36,637 nucleotides of DNA from an uncultured Prevotellaceae bacterium (GCA_947176655.1 CAMWRK010000001.1:1-36637); one strand, 5' to 3'; numbered from the stretch's first letter, positions 8,810-18,006 are shown. Program-made: numbers and translations. The notes: a model not told the origin generated them from the sequence alone.

Positions 8810-9475
8810 TCAGTTGTAATAATACCGTATATTATATATCTTGCCTGCCTCCTGATCCGATACCGTCACCTCTGTCGTCTGGTGCACGACTCCATCTGTA
8901 TTTGCGGTCATCAGATTATAGGCAAAACCGTTGTCCGCGCTGAAATAGGCAGTCTGCCCATCCTCCAACGATACGGTTCTGTCAGCACTATGGACTGTAA
9001 ACGTATACTCCGGAAACAACAAAGCAAAGCGTTCCGGAAGTGTCAGGCACACACCGTAATTGATCATTGGCACCTTATAGCGGCAGTAGGCCGTGTTATC
9101 TTCTTTTATCTGAACCACAGTATCTCCGAAGAGACATGCCTCACCGAGTCCGCCGTTTGCCGTAGCCCATGAAGACTGATTGTCCGTATAAGCACGAAGC
9201 GTGTACCTTCCTACCGGCAGGTCTATCACCTGAGGAATCTGACCGCTCTGATACTGTCTGACCACCGAAGCCTCGCTATCCAGAATCATCACGGCAAATT
9301 GGACTTCAGAGTCCGAAGAACGTACAACCACCGGCTGTGTGGCATCCAGCAGTGTCAGGCATAATCTGCCACAAGACGGTTTGTCTGCTGTCATGTCCCC
9401 GCTGCTGCAAGAAGACATGAGTAAGAGCACGGCAAATGCATACCCCAAAAGACATGTAAGAAGACTATTTCGCAT
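8810..9475 (-). CDS. DUF4493-type lipoprotein
   Basis: A 221-residue lipoprotein starting at 9475 (MRNSLLTCLLGYAF), with the lipobox LMSSC placing the lipidated Cys at 23. The first strand is GRLCLTLLD (36-44) and an Arg-Ser step, VVVRSS, is at residues 49-54 (R52). It then shows the DUF4493 pattern: YQSGQIPQVIDLPVGRYTLRAYT, an FGDTVVQIKEDNTA region and a Y-rich ending. Its ATG overlaps the upstream gene's end by 11 nt, so translation is coupled. DUF4493 proteins are two-sandwich surface lipoproteins of Bacteroidales with unknown function. The Arg and its distance from the Cys (29) are discussed in the findings. Confidence 0.75.
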   Translation of the reverse strand: MRNSLLTCLLGYAFAVLLLMSSCSSGDMTADKPSCGRLCLTLLDATQPVVVRSSDSEVQFAVMILDSEASVVRQYQSGQIPQVIDLPVGRYTLRAYTDNQSSWATANGGLGEACLFGDTVVQIKEDNTAYCRYKVPMINYGVCLTLPERFALLFPEYTFTVHSADRTVSLEDGQTAYFSADNGFAYNLMTANTDGVVHQTTEVTVSDQEAGKIYNIRYYYN

Positions 9476-11306
9476 ATTTGTACGAGAGTTTGTGTATGAA
9501 GCTTTTGGTTTGGCCGGAACCATAGCTGTTATTGGCTTTTACACTGGTAGCATCGGCATTGAGAGTGAATGTGACATGGTCGTCATACTTGTTGTACACA
9601 CTACTGAAGAATTTGGTGCCGGAATCCTTGGAAAAATAGGTATAATCGCCCACCGACAGAGTAAGCGTGGTACCAACAGTGGCACCATTAGTGGCAACGG
9701 TATAAGGACAGTCCATCCGTGTTCCTGCCGGTATGGCAAAGCGGTCGGACGTAATGTACTGCGGTTGTGATGTGGTGTTTTGCCCCAGGCGTACGCACGA
9801 CATGCCACTGTCCGAGACATCCCAATTGACAGTACCATGACTGTTCCATCCTGCATCTCTGGTTGGCGGAGCATATTCGGCGGGAAGACCGGTTATGCGC
9901 ACATCCTTCTGCGTCATGACTGTTATGTCTGCAAATGTTGCAGTGCATGACAGTGTGTACTCCGTCAGCGATGGAGCCAGATTTGTCACGTCAGGATATG
10001 AGATACGACTACCGTTCATGGTTCCGGAAAGTGTTGTCTCGTTGACGGTTGTCGTGACAGATGGCGCATACGTCGGATTGTTCAGAAGAGACGGAGCAAT
10101 TCCAATGTTTACGGATGGGGCATACAATGTATAGGCATCACAATTGTTCGCGCCATCCACATCGCCGGACAAGTATTTTGAATATGAAGTGTATCCATCC
10201 GCCACAATATCGACCGTAGGCTTTGTCACGTTGAAATCGCGTGCACCGGTTTCGCTCTCAATGCCGTCCCTGATTACATAGAAGACAGCCCGATACTGAC
10301 CGGAAGGAAGATACGGATATTCCATGCCCTGTTCATCGTGTCCCGATGCTAACGCCCCGTCTCCCTGTACACTGCGCATGACAGCATTTGCAGAGTTCTC
10401 CACGACTGCCTTCCATTCAAATCCCGGATACCCGTTGCCGAAATCGATATCTGTTCCGGCAAGCCGGCCTTCCGCGTCGAATGCATGATGGACCTGTACA
10501 CCGGGAAGCGGCAACCATGACAACGGGATTGTCTGCTGGAGAGTCACTTCCTCAATCTCTACAGCAGAAATCTCTATCGCCATAAGGCTCTGCGGATCGG
10601 GCAATGACAGCGTAACAATGGCATGTTCGGCAGGGGCAAACGATGACGGGAAATCTGTTTGGGAAAGATCCAGCATAGCGCTGACATGTCTGCCGTCCTC
10701 TTTAAGAACGCCAGTAAATTCCAGTGAGACACTGCTGCCGGAACGGAAATATACGCTTTGGTACGATTTCTTGTCTGAAACAGTTGCATAATACCCATCC
10801 ACATGCACACGGACAGCATAACTGTCATACAAACGCGAGAAACGTTCCTGCTCCTGCACATCACGTCCAAAGCGTACAGAGACCAATGAGTTGGCAACGC
10901 TGCATGCCACGTCTACCTGCGTGTTCTGCCCATGTTCTACACTGACATTATCCGCCGTGCCGAGATAGTATGGCTCATCTATGGCTATAAGCGGATTGTC
11001 ACCGCATGAAACAGACACTTCATAAAGCCCTGTCGCAAGCGGTATGGCGGTATCTGTCAGCTTGTCCCGATAACATATCATTCCGTCCTGATTTCTCACG
11101 ACAAGTGAAAACCTGTCCAATGACGGTGCACCGATTTCCACCGGTGTACTGCGTGTCTCAATTTGTGATGACACATTGTTCAGTCTGACATTGAGTGTTC
11201 CCTCTTCCCGTTGAGGTAAATCAGCCTCCGTCTGACATGCTGTAAGGATCAATGCAAATAGCAGTGCAGGGATGTTATTTATGATGTTTGCTTTTTTTAT
11301 GATCAT
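9465..11306 (-). CDS. DUF4493-type lipoprotein with a long C-terminal half
   Basis: A 613-residue lipoprotein: signal and lipobox FALILTAC (Cys24), then EGTLNVRLNN (35-44) and TRS at 51-53 (R52). The N-terminal half (about 25-265) has the DUF4493 signature (PLATGLYEVSVSCG, YYLGTADNVSVEHGQNTQV, CSVANSLVSVRFG). Residues about 275-610 hold further strand-rich modules of roughly 100 residues each (RDFNVTKPTVDIVADG, YTLSCTATFADITV, FAIPAGTRMDCPYTV), perhaps Ig-like. The start overlaps the upstream PCMD gene by 4 nt (ATGA) and the end overlaps the next DUF4493 by 11 nt. Role unknown; most likely a large surface subunit. Confidence 0.75.
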   Translation of the reverse strand: MIIKKANIINNIPALLFALILTACQTEADLPQREEGTLNVRLNNVSSQIETRSTPVEIGAPSLDRFSLVVRNQDGMICYRDKLTDTAIPLATGLYEVSVSCGDNPLIAIDEPYYLGTADNVSVEHGQNTQVDVACSVANSLVSVRFGRDVQEQERFSRLYDSYAVRVHVDGYYATVSDKKSYQSVYFRSGSSVSLEFTGVLKEDGRHVSAMLDLSQTDFPSSFAPAEHAIVTLSLPDPQSLMAIEISAVEIEEVTLQQTIPLSWLPLPGVQVHHAFDAEGRLAGTDIDFGNGYPGFEWKAVVENSANAVMRSVQGDGALASGHDEQGMEYPYLPSGQYRAVFYVIRDGIESETGARDFNVTKPTVDIVADGYTSYSKYLSGDVDGANNCDAYTLYAPSVNIGIAPSLLNNPTYAPSVTTTVNETTLSGTMNGSRISYPDVTNLAPSLTEYTLSCTATFADITVMTQKDVRITGLPAEYAPPTRDAGWNSHGTVNWDVSDSGMSCVRLGQNTTSQPQYITSDRFAIPAGTRMDCPYTVATNGATVGTTLTLSVGDYTYFSKDSGTKFFSSVYNKYDDHVTFTLNADATSVKANNSYGSGQTKSFIHKLSYKYAK

Positions 11307-12994
11307 TCGTAAAGTAGTTTCATATTGTCAAGTTGCAGCAACGACTTATCGCCACCGAGAAAATAATCACCGTATTTGCTGCTGGAGGCAACGATTATAA
11401 TATATTTCGGAGTGCGGTTTCTATGCCTGTATTCTATCTGTATGGTGTGTGTCGTCCATTGGGTTACGTCACAATCCTGCGTAAGCTGGCCATAAGCTAT
11501 CACATTGTCACTCTGCGGGTCGAACAGTTTAAGTTCCGACGGACGGGTACGTATTACATAAGGGTAAACTGTTCCTTCGAATTCTTCCTCGTCCGCATCA
11601 CCGATGAGAGCCACATACACCTGGCACATGTCAGGCTTGCCGCGCAATCCCTCGTATACCTCACGACTGATGTAACGTGCATAGGACTCCTCCCATTTTG
11701 TGCCGCCCTTGTTTATTATTGACGAGTAATAACGGAAATCAAATTGCAGATGTGTCGGAAAACTGTTGAAAGGCCTGCCAAAGCCTAAAATGCCGTTTGT
11801 TCCGTCCGTCTTGAGATATTTACCGGTAAAGATGCTGCCGGCAGCAAACTTGATGACAATGTATTTGGACTGCAGATTGGCAAATGTACGCCCGTCTTCT
11901 GTAACACCGGTAGTATTGCTTGCACCTACAGTGGTTGCACCACGGTTACCGGTATCCCAGTAAGCGGTCTGTCCGTCTGCCCATGGCCTGTACAATATCT
12001 GATTGCCCGCACCTTCCTGACTCCAAAAATCAAAACTGCCGTTTTCTATCTGTATTGCAGGCGCAGTGGTAAAACACTTGACCGCAGTCGCTGTCTCTCC
12101 CGAAACAACCTGCAGTTCATATTCCGTACCCGGAAGCAAGCCATCCACCTCCGCACTGTATTCTGTCTGGGATGTGACAACCTTTTCCGCAGGCAATACA
12201 CACCACTCCGCCTCACCAGTCTGACGATACTGAACCTTGGGCGTAGTGCCGTTCTGTTTTTCACCACTTACGAATGCCCTGACCGAGTGGGCAAATACGG
12301 ATGCTGTCGTGGACAGGTGGCTGTCTGCATTGTATACATACACATTCCACGTCTCCAACTCCGTCTTCCAGGCACATCTCACAGAGAAAGTCCTTCTCAT
12401 GCTGAAATCCAGCGTCTGCCCCGTAGGATCGGGAGTGACCGTACCGTGAATGCCTCCGAGCACCATCTTATTGACCTTTACAGCCGAAAGATTCTGCGAG
12501 GGTGACACATAGACCACAACATTATTGTTGACGGTATCTATGACAGCTGTCCCCACCTGGTTCTCTACCTCAACCTCACGCACGACGACCTGATGTACAC
12601 GTATCTTCCATTCATACTTCTGGTACGTTACAAGTTCAAAGACTACCTCCTGCGAGAAGTCCAATGTAGGCATGAGACCTTGGCTGGGCTTAAAGGAAAT
12701 GTCCGTACCCTTAACCCTGACAGTGGCGTCATTACTGACATCCATACTTCTGATGTACAGTTTGCTGACATCTACCCTGTCATCGACATAAATGTCCACC
12801 GTCCGCTTTTCCTTGTCTATCAAAGCCACAGGTTCGCCCTGTCCATTAGGAGAGCACTGACCCTCAATGAGTATATCGGTTATCTCACTCTTTACCAAAG
12901 GCAAAGGCAGGTCATCCTTTATGGTGCAGGAATGCAGCAACAGTATTGCCAGCAGAGAATGGTATATTATGAATGTGTATATGCTGCGTTTCAT
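11303..12994 (-). CDS. PCMD lipoprotein with N-terminal Ig-like modules
   Basis: A 563-residue lipoprotein with lipobox LLLHSC (Cys23) and then TIKDD, an acid-rich start that fits a Bacteroidetes surface-export signal. Residues about 30-230 are two beta-sandwich repeats resembling DUF5018-type modules (for example FELVTYQKYEWKIRVH and TFSVRCAWKTELETWNVY). Residues about 235-330 look like a fibronectin III module (LLPGTEYELQVVSG). Residues about 335-563 are PCMD: GSFDFWSQEGA, AYWDTGNRGATTVG, and LLQLDNMKLLYE at the end. No Arg-Ala/Ser step follows the Cys at the DUF4493 position. Start overlaps the beta-barrel gene by 4 nt (ATGA). A likely surface binding or tip protein. Confidence 0.8.
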   Translation of the reverse strand: MKRSIYTFIIYHSLLAILLLHSCTIKDDLPLPLVKSEITDILIEGQCSPNGQGEPVALIDKEKRTVDIYVDDRVDVSKLYIRSMDVSNDATVRVKGTDISFKPSQGLMPTLDFSQEVVFELVTYQKYEWKIRVHQVVVREVEVENQVGTAVIDTVNNNVVVYVSPSQNLSAVKVNKMVLGGIHGTVTPDPTGQTLDFSMRRTFSVRCAWKTELETWNVYVYNADSHLSTTASVFAHSVRAFVSGEKQNGTTPKVQYRQTGEAEWCVLPAEKVVTSQTEYSAEVDGLLPGTEYELQVVSGETATAVKCFTTAPAIQIENGSFDFWSQEGAGNQILYRPWADGQTAYWDTGNRGATTVGASNTTGVTEDGRTFANLQSKYIVIKFAAGSIFTGKYLKTDGTNGILGFGRPFNSFPTHLQFDFRYYSSIINKGGTKWEESYARYISREVYEGLRGKPDMCQVYVALIGDADEEEFEGTVYPYVIRTRPSELKLFDPQSDNVIAYGQLTQDCDVTQWTTHTIQIEYRHRNRTPKYIIIVASSSKYGDYFLGGDKSLLQLDNMKLLYE

Positions 12995-13950
12995 AAATAG
13001 AATGTCAGTCCGAGATTGACACTGAATATATTGAACCTGAAGTTGGCTCCGCCACTATTGCTTTTTCCCATCTCATATTCCGTAGCCCCGGGATGCAGGT
13101 TCTTGTATTTGGTCCACTGGTAATTTATACCCATAACACCGATAGAGGTCTCTACTGCCAGAAAGTCTGTAACAAACACGCAAATGCCGGGAGAAACACC
13201 CAGCTGCACTGCATGAGCTGTTACATACGAGCCGTCCAATGTATTGATACCATTGCTCTCGTCCCTTATTCCGGTACTGTTCTTACCCTGCGCATTGGCA
13301 TAAGAGAATCGTGCTTCGGCAAAGCATCCAAAGATCTTGCTTCCGAACAATGGAGTGTAATATCGCATGAAAACAGCAGCCTCATGTTTATGCTCCAGAT
13401 CGTACAGATCCTTGAGGTTTATGTTAAGATCCTCTCCGAGACTCAGCTCCAGACTCCCCAGGTCGAAATATTGCCTGCTGTAGTTATAGCGGGCTCCGAC
13501 AGCCAGATTATCGGCAAAGAAATATCCCACTGCAGGGGAAACGCTAAGAATGTGAGCCTTCAGGTCAAGGTTCTTGAGCACTACAAAGTTGATGTTCTCA
13601 TTATCCCACTCACGATAGTTCGCAGAAAGTCCGGCCATCCACGTTCCCTTCGGAATAAACACAGCCTTGAGTTCACTACGGTCAACACGCTGTATACGGC
13701 GCGTCGATTTGGGACGCCGTGGTTTCTGCTTCAACATCCGTATCAAGTCCTGTACCGATATTGAGTCATGTATCGACATCAGTTTCTGCACCGATATTGA
13801 ATCATGCTGCACTATCGAATCCCGAACCGCCACAGAGTCCTGTATCGCCACAGAATCCTGTATATCTATTGAATCCTGTGCTGACACTGCCACATATCCG
13901 AAGATAAATAGCAGTGTCAGTAAAGAAGATTTGATGATGTTTATTTTCAT
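12991..13950 (-). CDS. Outer-membrane beta-barrel protein with a DSxxxQ-repeat leader
   Basis: A 319-residue protein with signal peptide MKINIIKSSLLTLLFIFGYVAVSAQ. Residues about 25-70 are a low-complexity repeat of about six residues (QDSVAI, QDSVAV, RDSIVQ, HDSISV), followed by a basic stretch KQKPRRPKSTRR. From about residue 95 the sequence alternates polar and hydrophobic residues with glycine turns (GTWMAGLSANYREW, AVGYFFADNLAVGARYNYS) and ends FNIFSVNLGLTFYL, with a terminal aromatic-Leu typical of barrel ends. About eight strands are likely. It begins in a TAATG overlap with the upstream gene. It lies centrally in the DUF4493/PCMD operon and may anchor or export the assembly, as DUF3575 barrels do in fimbrial operons. 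Confidence 0.75.
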   Translation of the reverse strand: MKINIIKSSLLTLLFIFGYVAVSAQDSIDIQDSVAIQDSVAVRDSIVQHDSISVQKLMSIHDSISVQDLIRMLKQKPRRPKSTRRIQRVDRSELKAVFIPKGTWMAGLSANYREWDNENINFVVLKNLDLKAHILSVSPAVGYFFADNLAVGARYNYSRQYFDLGSLELSLGEDLNINLKDLYDLEHKHEAAVFMRYYTPLFGSKIFGCFAEARFSYANAQGKNSTGIRDESNGINTLDGSYVTAHAVQLGVSPGICVFVTDFLAVETSIGVMGINYQWTKYKNLHPGATEYEMGKSNSGGANFRFNIFSVNLGLTFYL

Positions 13951-15743
13951 TATTGCAGAGTTGGTTCACCGTATTCGAATGAGAAGTCATCTACATACAT
14001 GACATTGCTGTCTGAACCGTAGAAGTAGTCACCCCACTTGTTGGCACTACATACAATAAGCATGTATGCGGGCTTTTTGTTCGTGACATGATACCTCAGT
14101 GGTATGGTAAACTCTTCCCACTGACCATTGGTACCGGTATTCCTCGTCAATTCTCCGTAAGCTATTACGCGCGGGTCTTCCTCCCAGTTGATGACGGTAC
14201 TCTTCTTGTACTCGCCACTTTCCGCATTGCCACCGACCTTCAACTGCTCTGTCAGCAATGCGCAGAAAATCTGGCAGGCATCCATCTCGCCCTTGGCCGG
14301 AGCACCTGCACCAGAAGGCTGGTTTCCACGATTGATTGCGCCCGGAGTAAACGCGAAATAACCCTTCAAAGCACTGGGACGTGAAACAAACGGGACACCC
14401 CAATCCAGTTTGGCACCGCTTGTGCCTATCAAGTCTACGCATTTTCCAGTAAACAGGCTGGCAGCGGCAAGTTTGATGACAACATATTTTGTAGCCAACT
14501 TGGCCGAATATGTACCGCTGTGAACCATTTCCGTACTGCGTGTAGTGACATTGTACGATTCGCCCATAGTTGTTGCGCCAGGATTACTTGAATCCCAATA
14601 AGTGCCACCCTCAGCATTGGGATACCACGAATTACCGCCCTTGTACCAATTCTCGAAGCTGGCATTCTCAATAGCGGTCTGGCTTTCGGTGACGAACTCC
14701 ATCTCGTTGCTGTTCACTCTGGTCTCTCCGTTATTGTAGCTCATACGGTATACGTAGGTCTTGGCCGGAGTCAGTCCGCTAAGATGATAGGTGTATCCAT
14801 CAGCACCATCGGATACAAGCTGAGAATAAGGAATCTCAGTCCATCCCGGCGCTGTCTTCAGACGGTACTGCATTGTAAGTTTTGTAGCGTCAAACTCAGA
14901 GGTCTTGGCTGTTACCGAACCAGTAAGGTCAGCAAACGTGCTCCAAGCATTGGCCGTCATAACCTGTAAAGACGTAGAACTCTTTCTGGGAACCTCTATG
15001 TTGAACGTGTATGACTGCGTAGCGTCGTCCACAGACACGGAAACACCGCCCATATTGCCGGCCTCGGCAATCTTGTAGTTGACGATATAGTGGTCGCGCG
15101 CCTTCACACCTGTCACGTCTCTTGACATGGAATGCTCCTCTCCGGCCATATTCGTAACAGCCAGCAGGAAGTTGAGGTTGCCGACAGGGAAATAGGCCGA
15201 ACCGACTGTCTGGTAACCGAAACGACGCATTGCAACGCCCTCTACAGCCGAACTTACGATACAGGATGCTTCGCGGAAATATTTGCGGAAATTCTCGTCA
15301 AACTTGACACTCACCTTGACATTGGCCTGCGTCAGAGTAAGGGTAGCCTTGGTCAGTGTCTTGGCCGCTATCGTCACTCTTGTGAAGCCGTCATAGTACG
15401 GTGCACCAAAACCTGAGCCAGAACCGTCCCAACCTGCGGAACTGCCGTGGATGGTGTACGAACCCTGCGGAAGAACGATATTGCCCTTGAACGCATCGTC
15501 GTTGCTGACATCTTCCGTTGACATCACCACCTTGCCACTGTTGTTGTCCGTAATCTGCACACTTATCTTTTTGGGATTGTAGCCCTCGGGCTTGTCTGCA
15601 CGCGTGTTGGTGGACGTAAGGGTATTGAGTTCCAGACGCAGATAGCCTGCGCTGTTCATCATCTCCAGTTCTTGCCCGTTATCGCATGATGCAACAAGCA
15701 TGGAGACGGCACACATAATCAGTATATATATTCTTGTTTTCAT
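13950..15743 (-). CDS. DUF4493-PCMD fusion lipoprotein
   Basis: A 597-residue lipoprotein, lipobox SMLVASC (Cys20), with the first strand GYLRLELN (33-40) and TRA at 47-49 (R48). Residues about 30-260 are DUF4493 (VLPQGSYTIHGSSAG, YYDGFTRVTI, VKVSVKFDENFRKYF). Residues about 265-355 are a fibronectin-like module (GLTPAKTYVYRMSY). Residues about 360-597 are PCMD, with FENWYKGGNSWYPNAEGG, YWDSSNPGATTMG, and YVDDFSFEY at the end. The same two families exist as separate genes elsewhere in this operon, so this gene joins them physically and is the best evidence that they work together. The stop overlaps the next start by one base (TAATG). Confidence 0.85.
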   Translation of the reverse strand: MKTRIYILIMCAVSMLVASCDNGQELEMMNSAGYLRLELNTLTSTNTRADKPEGYNPKKISVQITDNNSGKVVMSTEDVSNDDAFKGNIVLPQGSYTIHGSSAGWDGSGSGFGAPYYDGFTRVTIAAKTLTKATLTLTQANVKVSVKFDENFRKYFREASCIVSSAVEGVAMRRFGYQTVGSAYFPVGNLNFLLAVTNMAGEEHSMSRDVTGVKARDHYIVNYKIAEAGNMGGVSVSVDDATQSYTFNIEVPRKSSTSLQVMTANAWSTFADLTGSVTAKTSEFDATKLTMQYRLKTAPGWTEIPYSQLVSDGADGYTYHLSGLTPAKTYVYRMSYNNGETRVNSNEMEFVTESQTAIENASFENWYKGGNSWYPNAEGGTYWDSSNPGATTMGESYNVTTRSTEMVHSGTYSAKLATKYVVIKLAAASLFTGKCVDLIGTSGAKLDWGVPFVSRPSALKGYFAFTPGAINRGNQPSGAGAPAKGEMDACQIFCALLTEQLKVGGNAESGEYKKSTVINWEEDPRVIAYGELTRNTGTNGQWEEFTIPLRYHVTNKKPAYMLIVCSANKWGDYFYGSDSNVMYVDDFSFEYGEPTLQ

Positions 15744-15769
15744 AGTCTTGTCTTTTTATGTATGTTAGG

Positions 15770-17038
15770 TTAATTTACCGTAAGCGTCAGTGAACCTTCC
15801 TTCTTACCACCCTTCATGTCTGTTATCACCAAGTCAAATGTATGTGCTCCGGGCAATACTTGCAGCAGACTGAAGAAATTGCCTATCGGGAAGGTATATT
15901 CCTTGTCGCCCTGAGCAGGAACTGTCAATGTCTGGCCAAGTTCGGTAAACAGATTTACCATTTGTGTATTGCCGACAACCTCTGCACCGTTTACGAAATC
16001 CACGTGATACCCGTCCTCAAGGTCTGCCAATGAAGAGAGCATATCCTCACTGGTTGAGGACATCTTGACTACGATGCTCTTGATTCCGTTCTCGCACTTT
16101 ATGTACGTATTGCCCAATGACGGATCCGTGCCTGGTGCCAGTACCATGTTCTGGGGAAGGTTCAGGAGAATCTTGGAATCATCGTTGCCAGGCTCATCAC
16201 CACCTTGGTTGCCACCCTCCTCAAATCCGGGCTTGTCAACGACAATGACTGTTACTTCCTCGTTCGTTTCGGTAAATGTCACATTGGCATTTATGCTGAT
16301 GGCGTTTATCTTGCCGTCCGTAGATTCTGTCGGAGAAAAATTGAGGGTCAGAGCATCACCTCCGCCGAAGTTCTCTCTGTCATCATCGTAACTTTCATCA
16401 GCCTGGTCTTTTGTCAGCAGGCTTCTGGACGTTATTCTGCTGCCGTCTGCTGTCATACCACGGAAATTCACCGTAAGTTCTTTTGCTCCCTCCTCACCAA
16501 AATACCAGTATACGGCATTCGTAAACTCTGTGTTAGTGAAAGACAGGACTGTCTCGCTGCCGTCGCTTATGGTGATTTCCCATGATTGGAAGACATCGCG
16601 GAACTCCTGACTGTAATTCACCGTAATCAGACTGTTCTGCATTTTGCATACAATATCGACATTTGATGTCACGCCTTTCAGGATTTCCATAGTTTCCGTT
16701 CCACTGTAATACGGGTCGGACATTCTCTTCTGTATTATGCCTGGGGTATGTGATTGTACGACATAATTGCCCACAGCCATCACCACCTGTTCGGGAATCT
16801 CCGATATCGCATTGTAGGACAGAACCTGTTTTCCTTCCGCATCGTAGACATCGAGAGGAAAGTCCGTAACCTGAGAAACGGCACGCGTTTCCGTCTTCTC
16901 CGGAGTTTTTACCCGGACATTGAATACGGCTGTTCCCTCACCCTGAGCTGAGCGGTCTATATCTATGGTCTCAGTGACACACGATGTAAAAAGGACAGTG
17001 CAAAGAACACCTATCTTGAATTTATTCAGGAATTTCAT
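15770..17038 (-). CDS. DUF4493 lipoprotein with Gly/Asp linker and C-terminal domain
   Basis: A 422-residue lipoprotein: lipobox TVLFTSC (Cys20), strand GTAVFNVRVK (35-44) and TRA at 51-53 (R52). Residues about 30-265 are DUF4493 (AVGNYVVQSHTPG, YYSGTETMEILKGVTS, NSLITVNYSQEFRDVF). A disordered linker GGNQGGDEPGNDD separates a C-terminal domain of about 130 residues (NMVLAPGTDPSLGNTYIKC to LVITDMKGGKKEGSLTLTVN) that looks like a beta-sandwich. It lies 36 nt after the first operon gene. The linked C-terminal domain is not shared with its neighbours, so it may be a subunit that projects a module outward. Confidence 0.75.
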   Translation of the reverse strand: MKFLNKFKIGVLCTVLFTSCVTETIDIDRSAQGEGTAVFNVRVKTPEKTETRAVSQVTDFPLDVYDAEGKQVLSYNAISEIPEQVVMAVGNYVVQSHTPGIIQKRMSDPYYSGTETMEILKGVTSNVDIVCKMQNSLITVNYSQEFRDVFQSWEITISDGSETVLSFTNTEFTNAVYWYFGEEGAKELTVNFRGMTADGSRITSRSLLTKDQADESYDDDRENFGGGDALTLNFSPTESTDGKINAISINANVTFTETNEEVTVIVVDKPGFEEGGNQGGDEPGNDDSKILLNLPQNMVLAPGTDPSLGNTYIKCENGIKSIVVKMSSTSEDMLSSLADLEDGYHVDFVNGAEVVGNTQMVNLFTELGQTLTVPAQGDKEYTFPIGNFFSLLQVLPGAHTFDLVITDMKGGKKEGSLTLTVN

Positions 17039-17074
17039 AAGTATAATTATTTCTAATAATGTATAGAAAGCTTG

Positions 17075-17914
17075 TTAGAGCCATGTCACGGGAATCTCGT
17101 ATGTTATCTTCTTGTCGTTAGTGCTTTCATCTATGGTGATTCCTAACTGCAGACCACCATCGGTGGTCGGAGTATAGCTTGGCCTGATTGTAAGCTTATG
17201 CGCCTTGTTGCGCTCCAGTCTGAATGTTCCTGTTGCAGAACCGTTTGCCACTGTGCCGCCATTGCCCTGTGTGAGATAGTCTTCCTTGGCTTTCAGACTG
17301 ATTGTATAGTTGATGTTCTCGCCATTCTTGTCCAAGGCTATATACCATGGCTCGACATCTGTCTTGCTCCAGGCAATGGTGCTTGAACCCAACATCTTGG
17401 TTCCGCCAAACGTTACGTTATAGTCGTCAAAATATGTTGCCATTGTCTGGTCAAAGTCAACAGACACCTTTCCGCATGTGGGCGAACAGTTCACCACAAC
17501 GCTCTTTTCCTCCTTTGCCTTGAGGGTGACCACCGTCGAACCGCTCATGAAGAACTCGTCACGGCTTGCATCATGCTCTGCACCGTAGGTGGCAGTAATC
17601 TTGTAGCTGCCGATGTCAAATGTCTTCGGGAGATAGGAACCCAGCTCATAAGCCTTGCATTCCAGCAACACATTGTCGTTGGAGGCATTTATTATCTGAA
17701 CCGTATATTCACTTGTGAGCATATAATTGCTCTCATTCAGCGAACGCGTACCTTCACTAAAAGAAGGATCGGGATTAAGATTTATACTCAGCGTCCCTTT
17801 TCCCAACTCATTTGGCGGGGAAACCAAATTCAGATTCTTATCATTCGCGCTACAAGAAGCAAGTGCCAATGATGCAAGAATACCAAAACGAAAAAAAATG
17901 TTTCTTCTTTCCAT
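17075..17914 (-). CDS. First gene of the operon: DUF4493 lipoprotein
   Basis: A 279-residue lipoprotein with signal and lipobox SLALASC (Cys21), strand GKGTLSINLNPD (38-49) and TRS at 56-58 (R57). The DUF4493 core is clean: SEYTVQIINASNDNV, KAYELGSYLPKTFDIGSYK, FFMSGSTVVTLKAKEEK, CGKVSVDFDQTMATYF. The second half has paired strands ending ITYEIPVTWL. It lacks the extra modules of its larger neighbours, so it is the simplest member, a good candidate for a repeating unit. The start at 17914 follows a leader of about 90 nt from the putative start site. It heads the eight-gene operon running to 7792. Confidence 0.8.
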   Translation of the reverse strand: MERRNIFFRFGILASLALASCSANDKNLNLVSPPNELGKGTLSINLNPDPSFSEGTRSLNESNYMLTSEYTVQIINASNDNVLLECKAYELGSYLPKTFDIGSYKITATYGAEHDASRDEFFMSGSTVVTLKAKEEKSVVVNCSPTCGKVSVDFDQTMATYFDDYNVTFGGTKMLGSSTIAWSKTDVEPWYIALDKNGENINYTISLKAKEDYLTQGNGGTVANGSATGTFRLERNKAHKLTIRPSYTPTTDGGLQLGITIDESTNDKKITYEIPVTWL

Positions 17915-18006
17915 AACTTACATTAATTATTGATTTATATTTTCTATGTCTGTCATTACACCGTGCGTCATGCGCACAGAGGATTCCATGCCAACTTAAC
18001 TGCATG

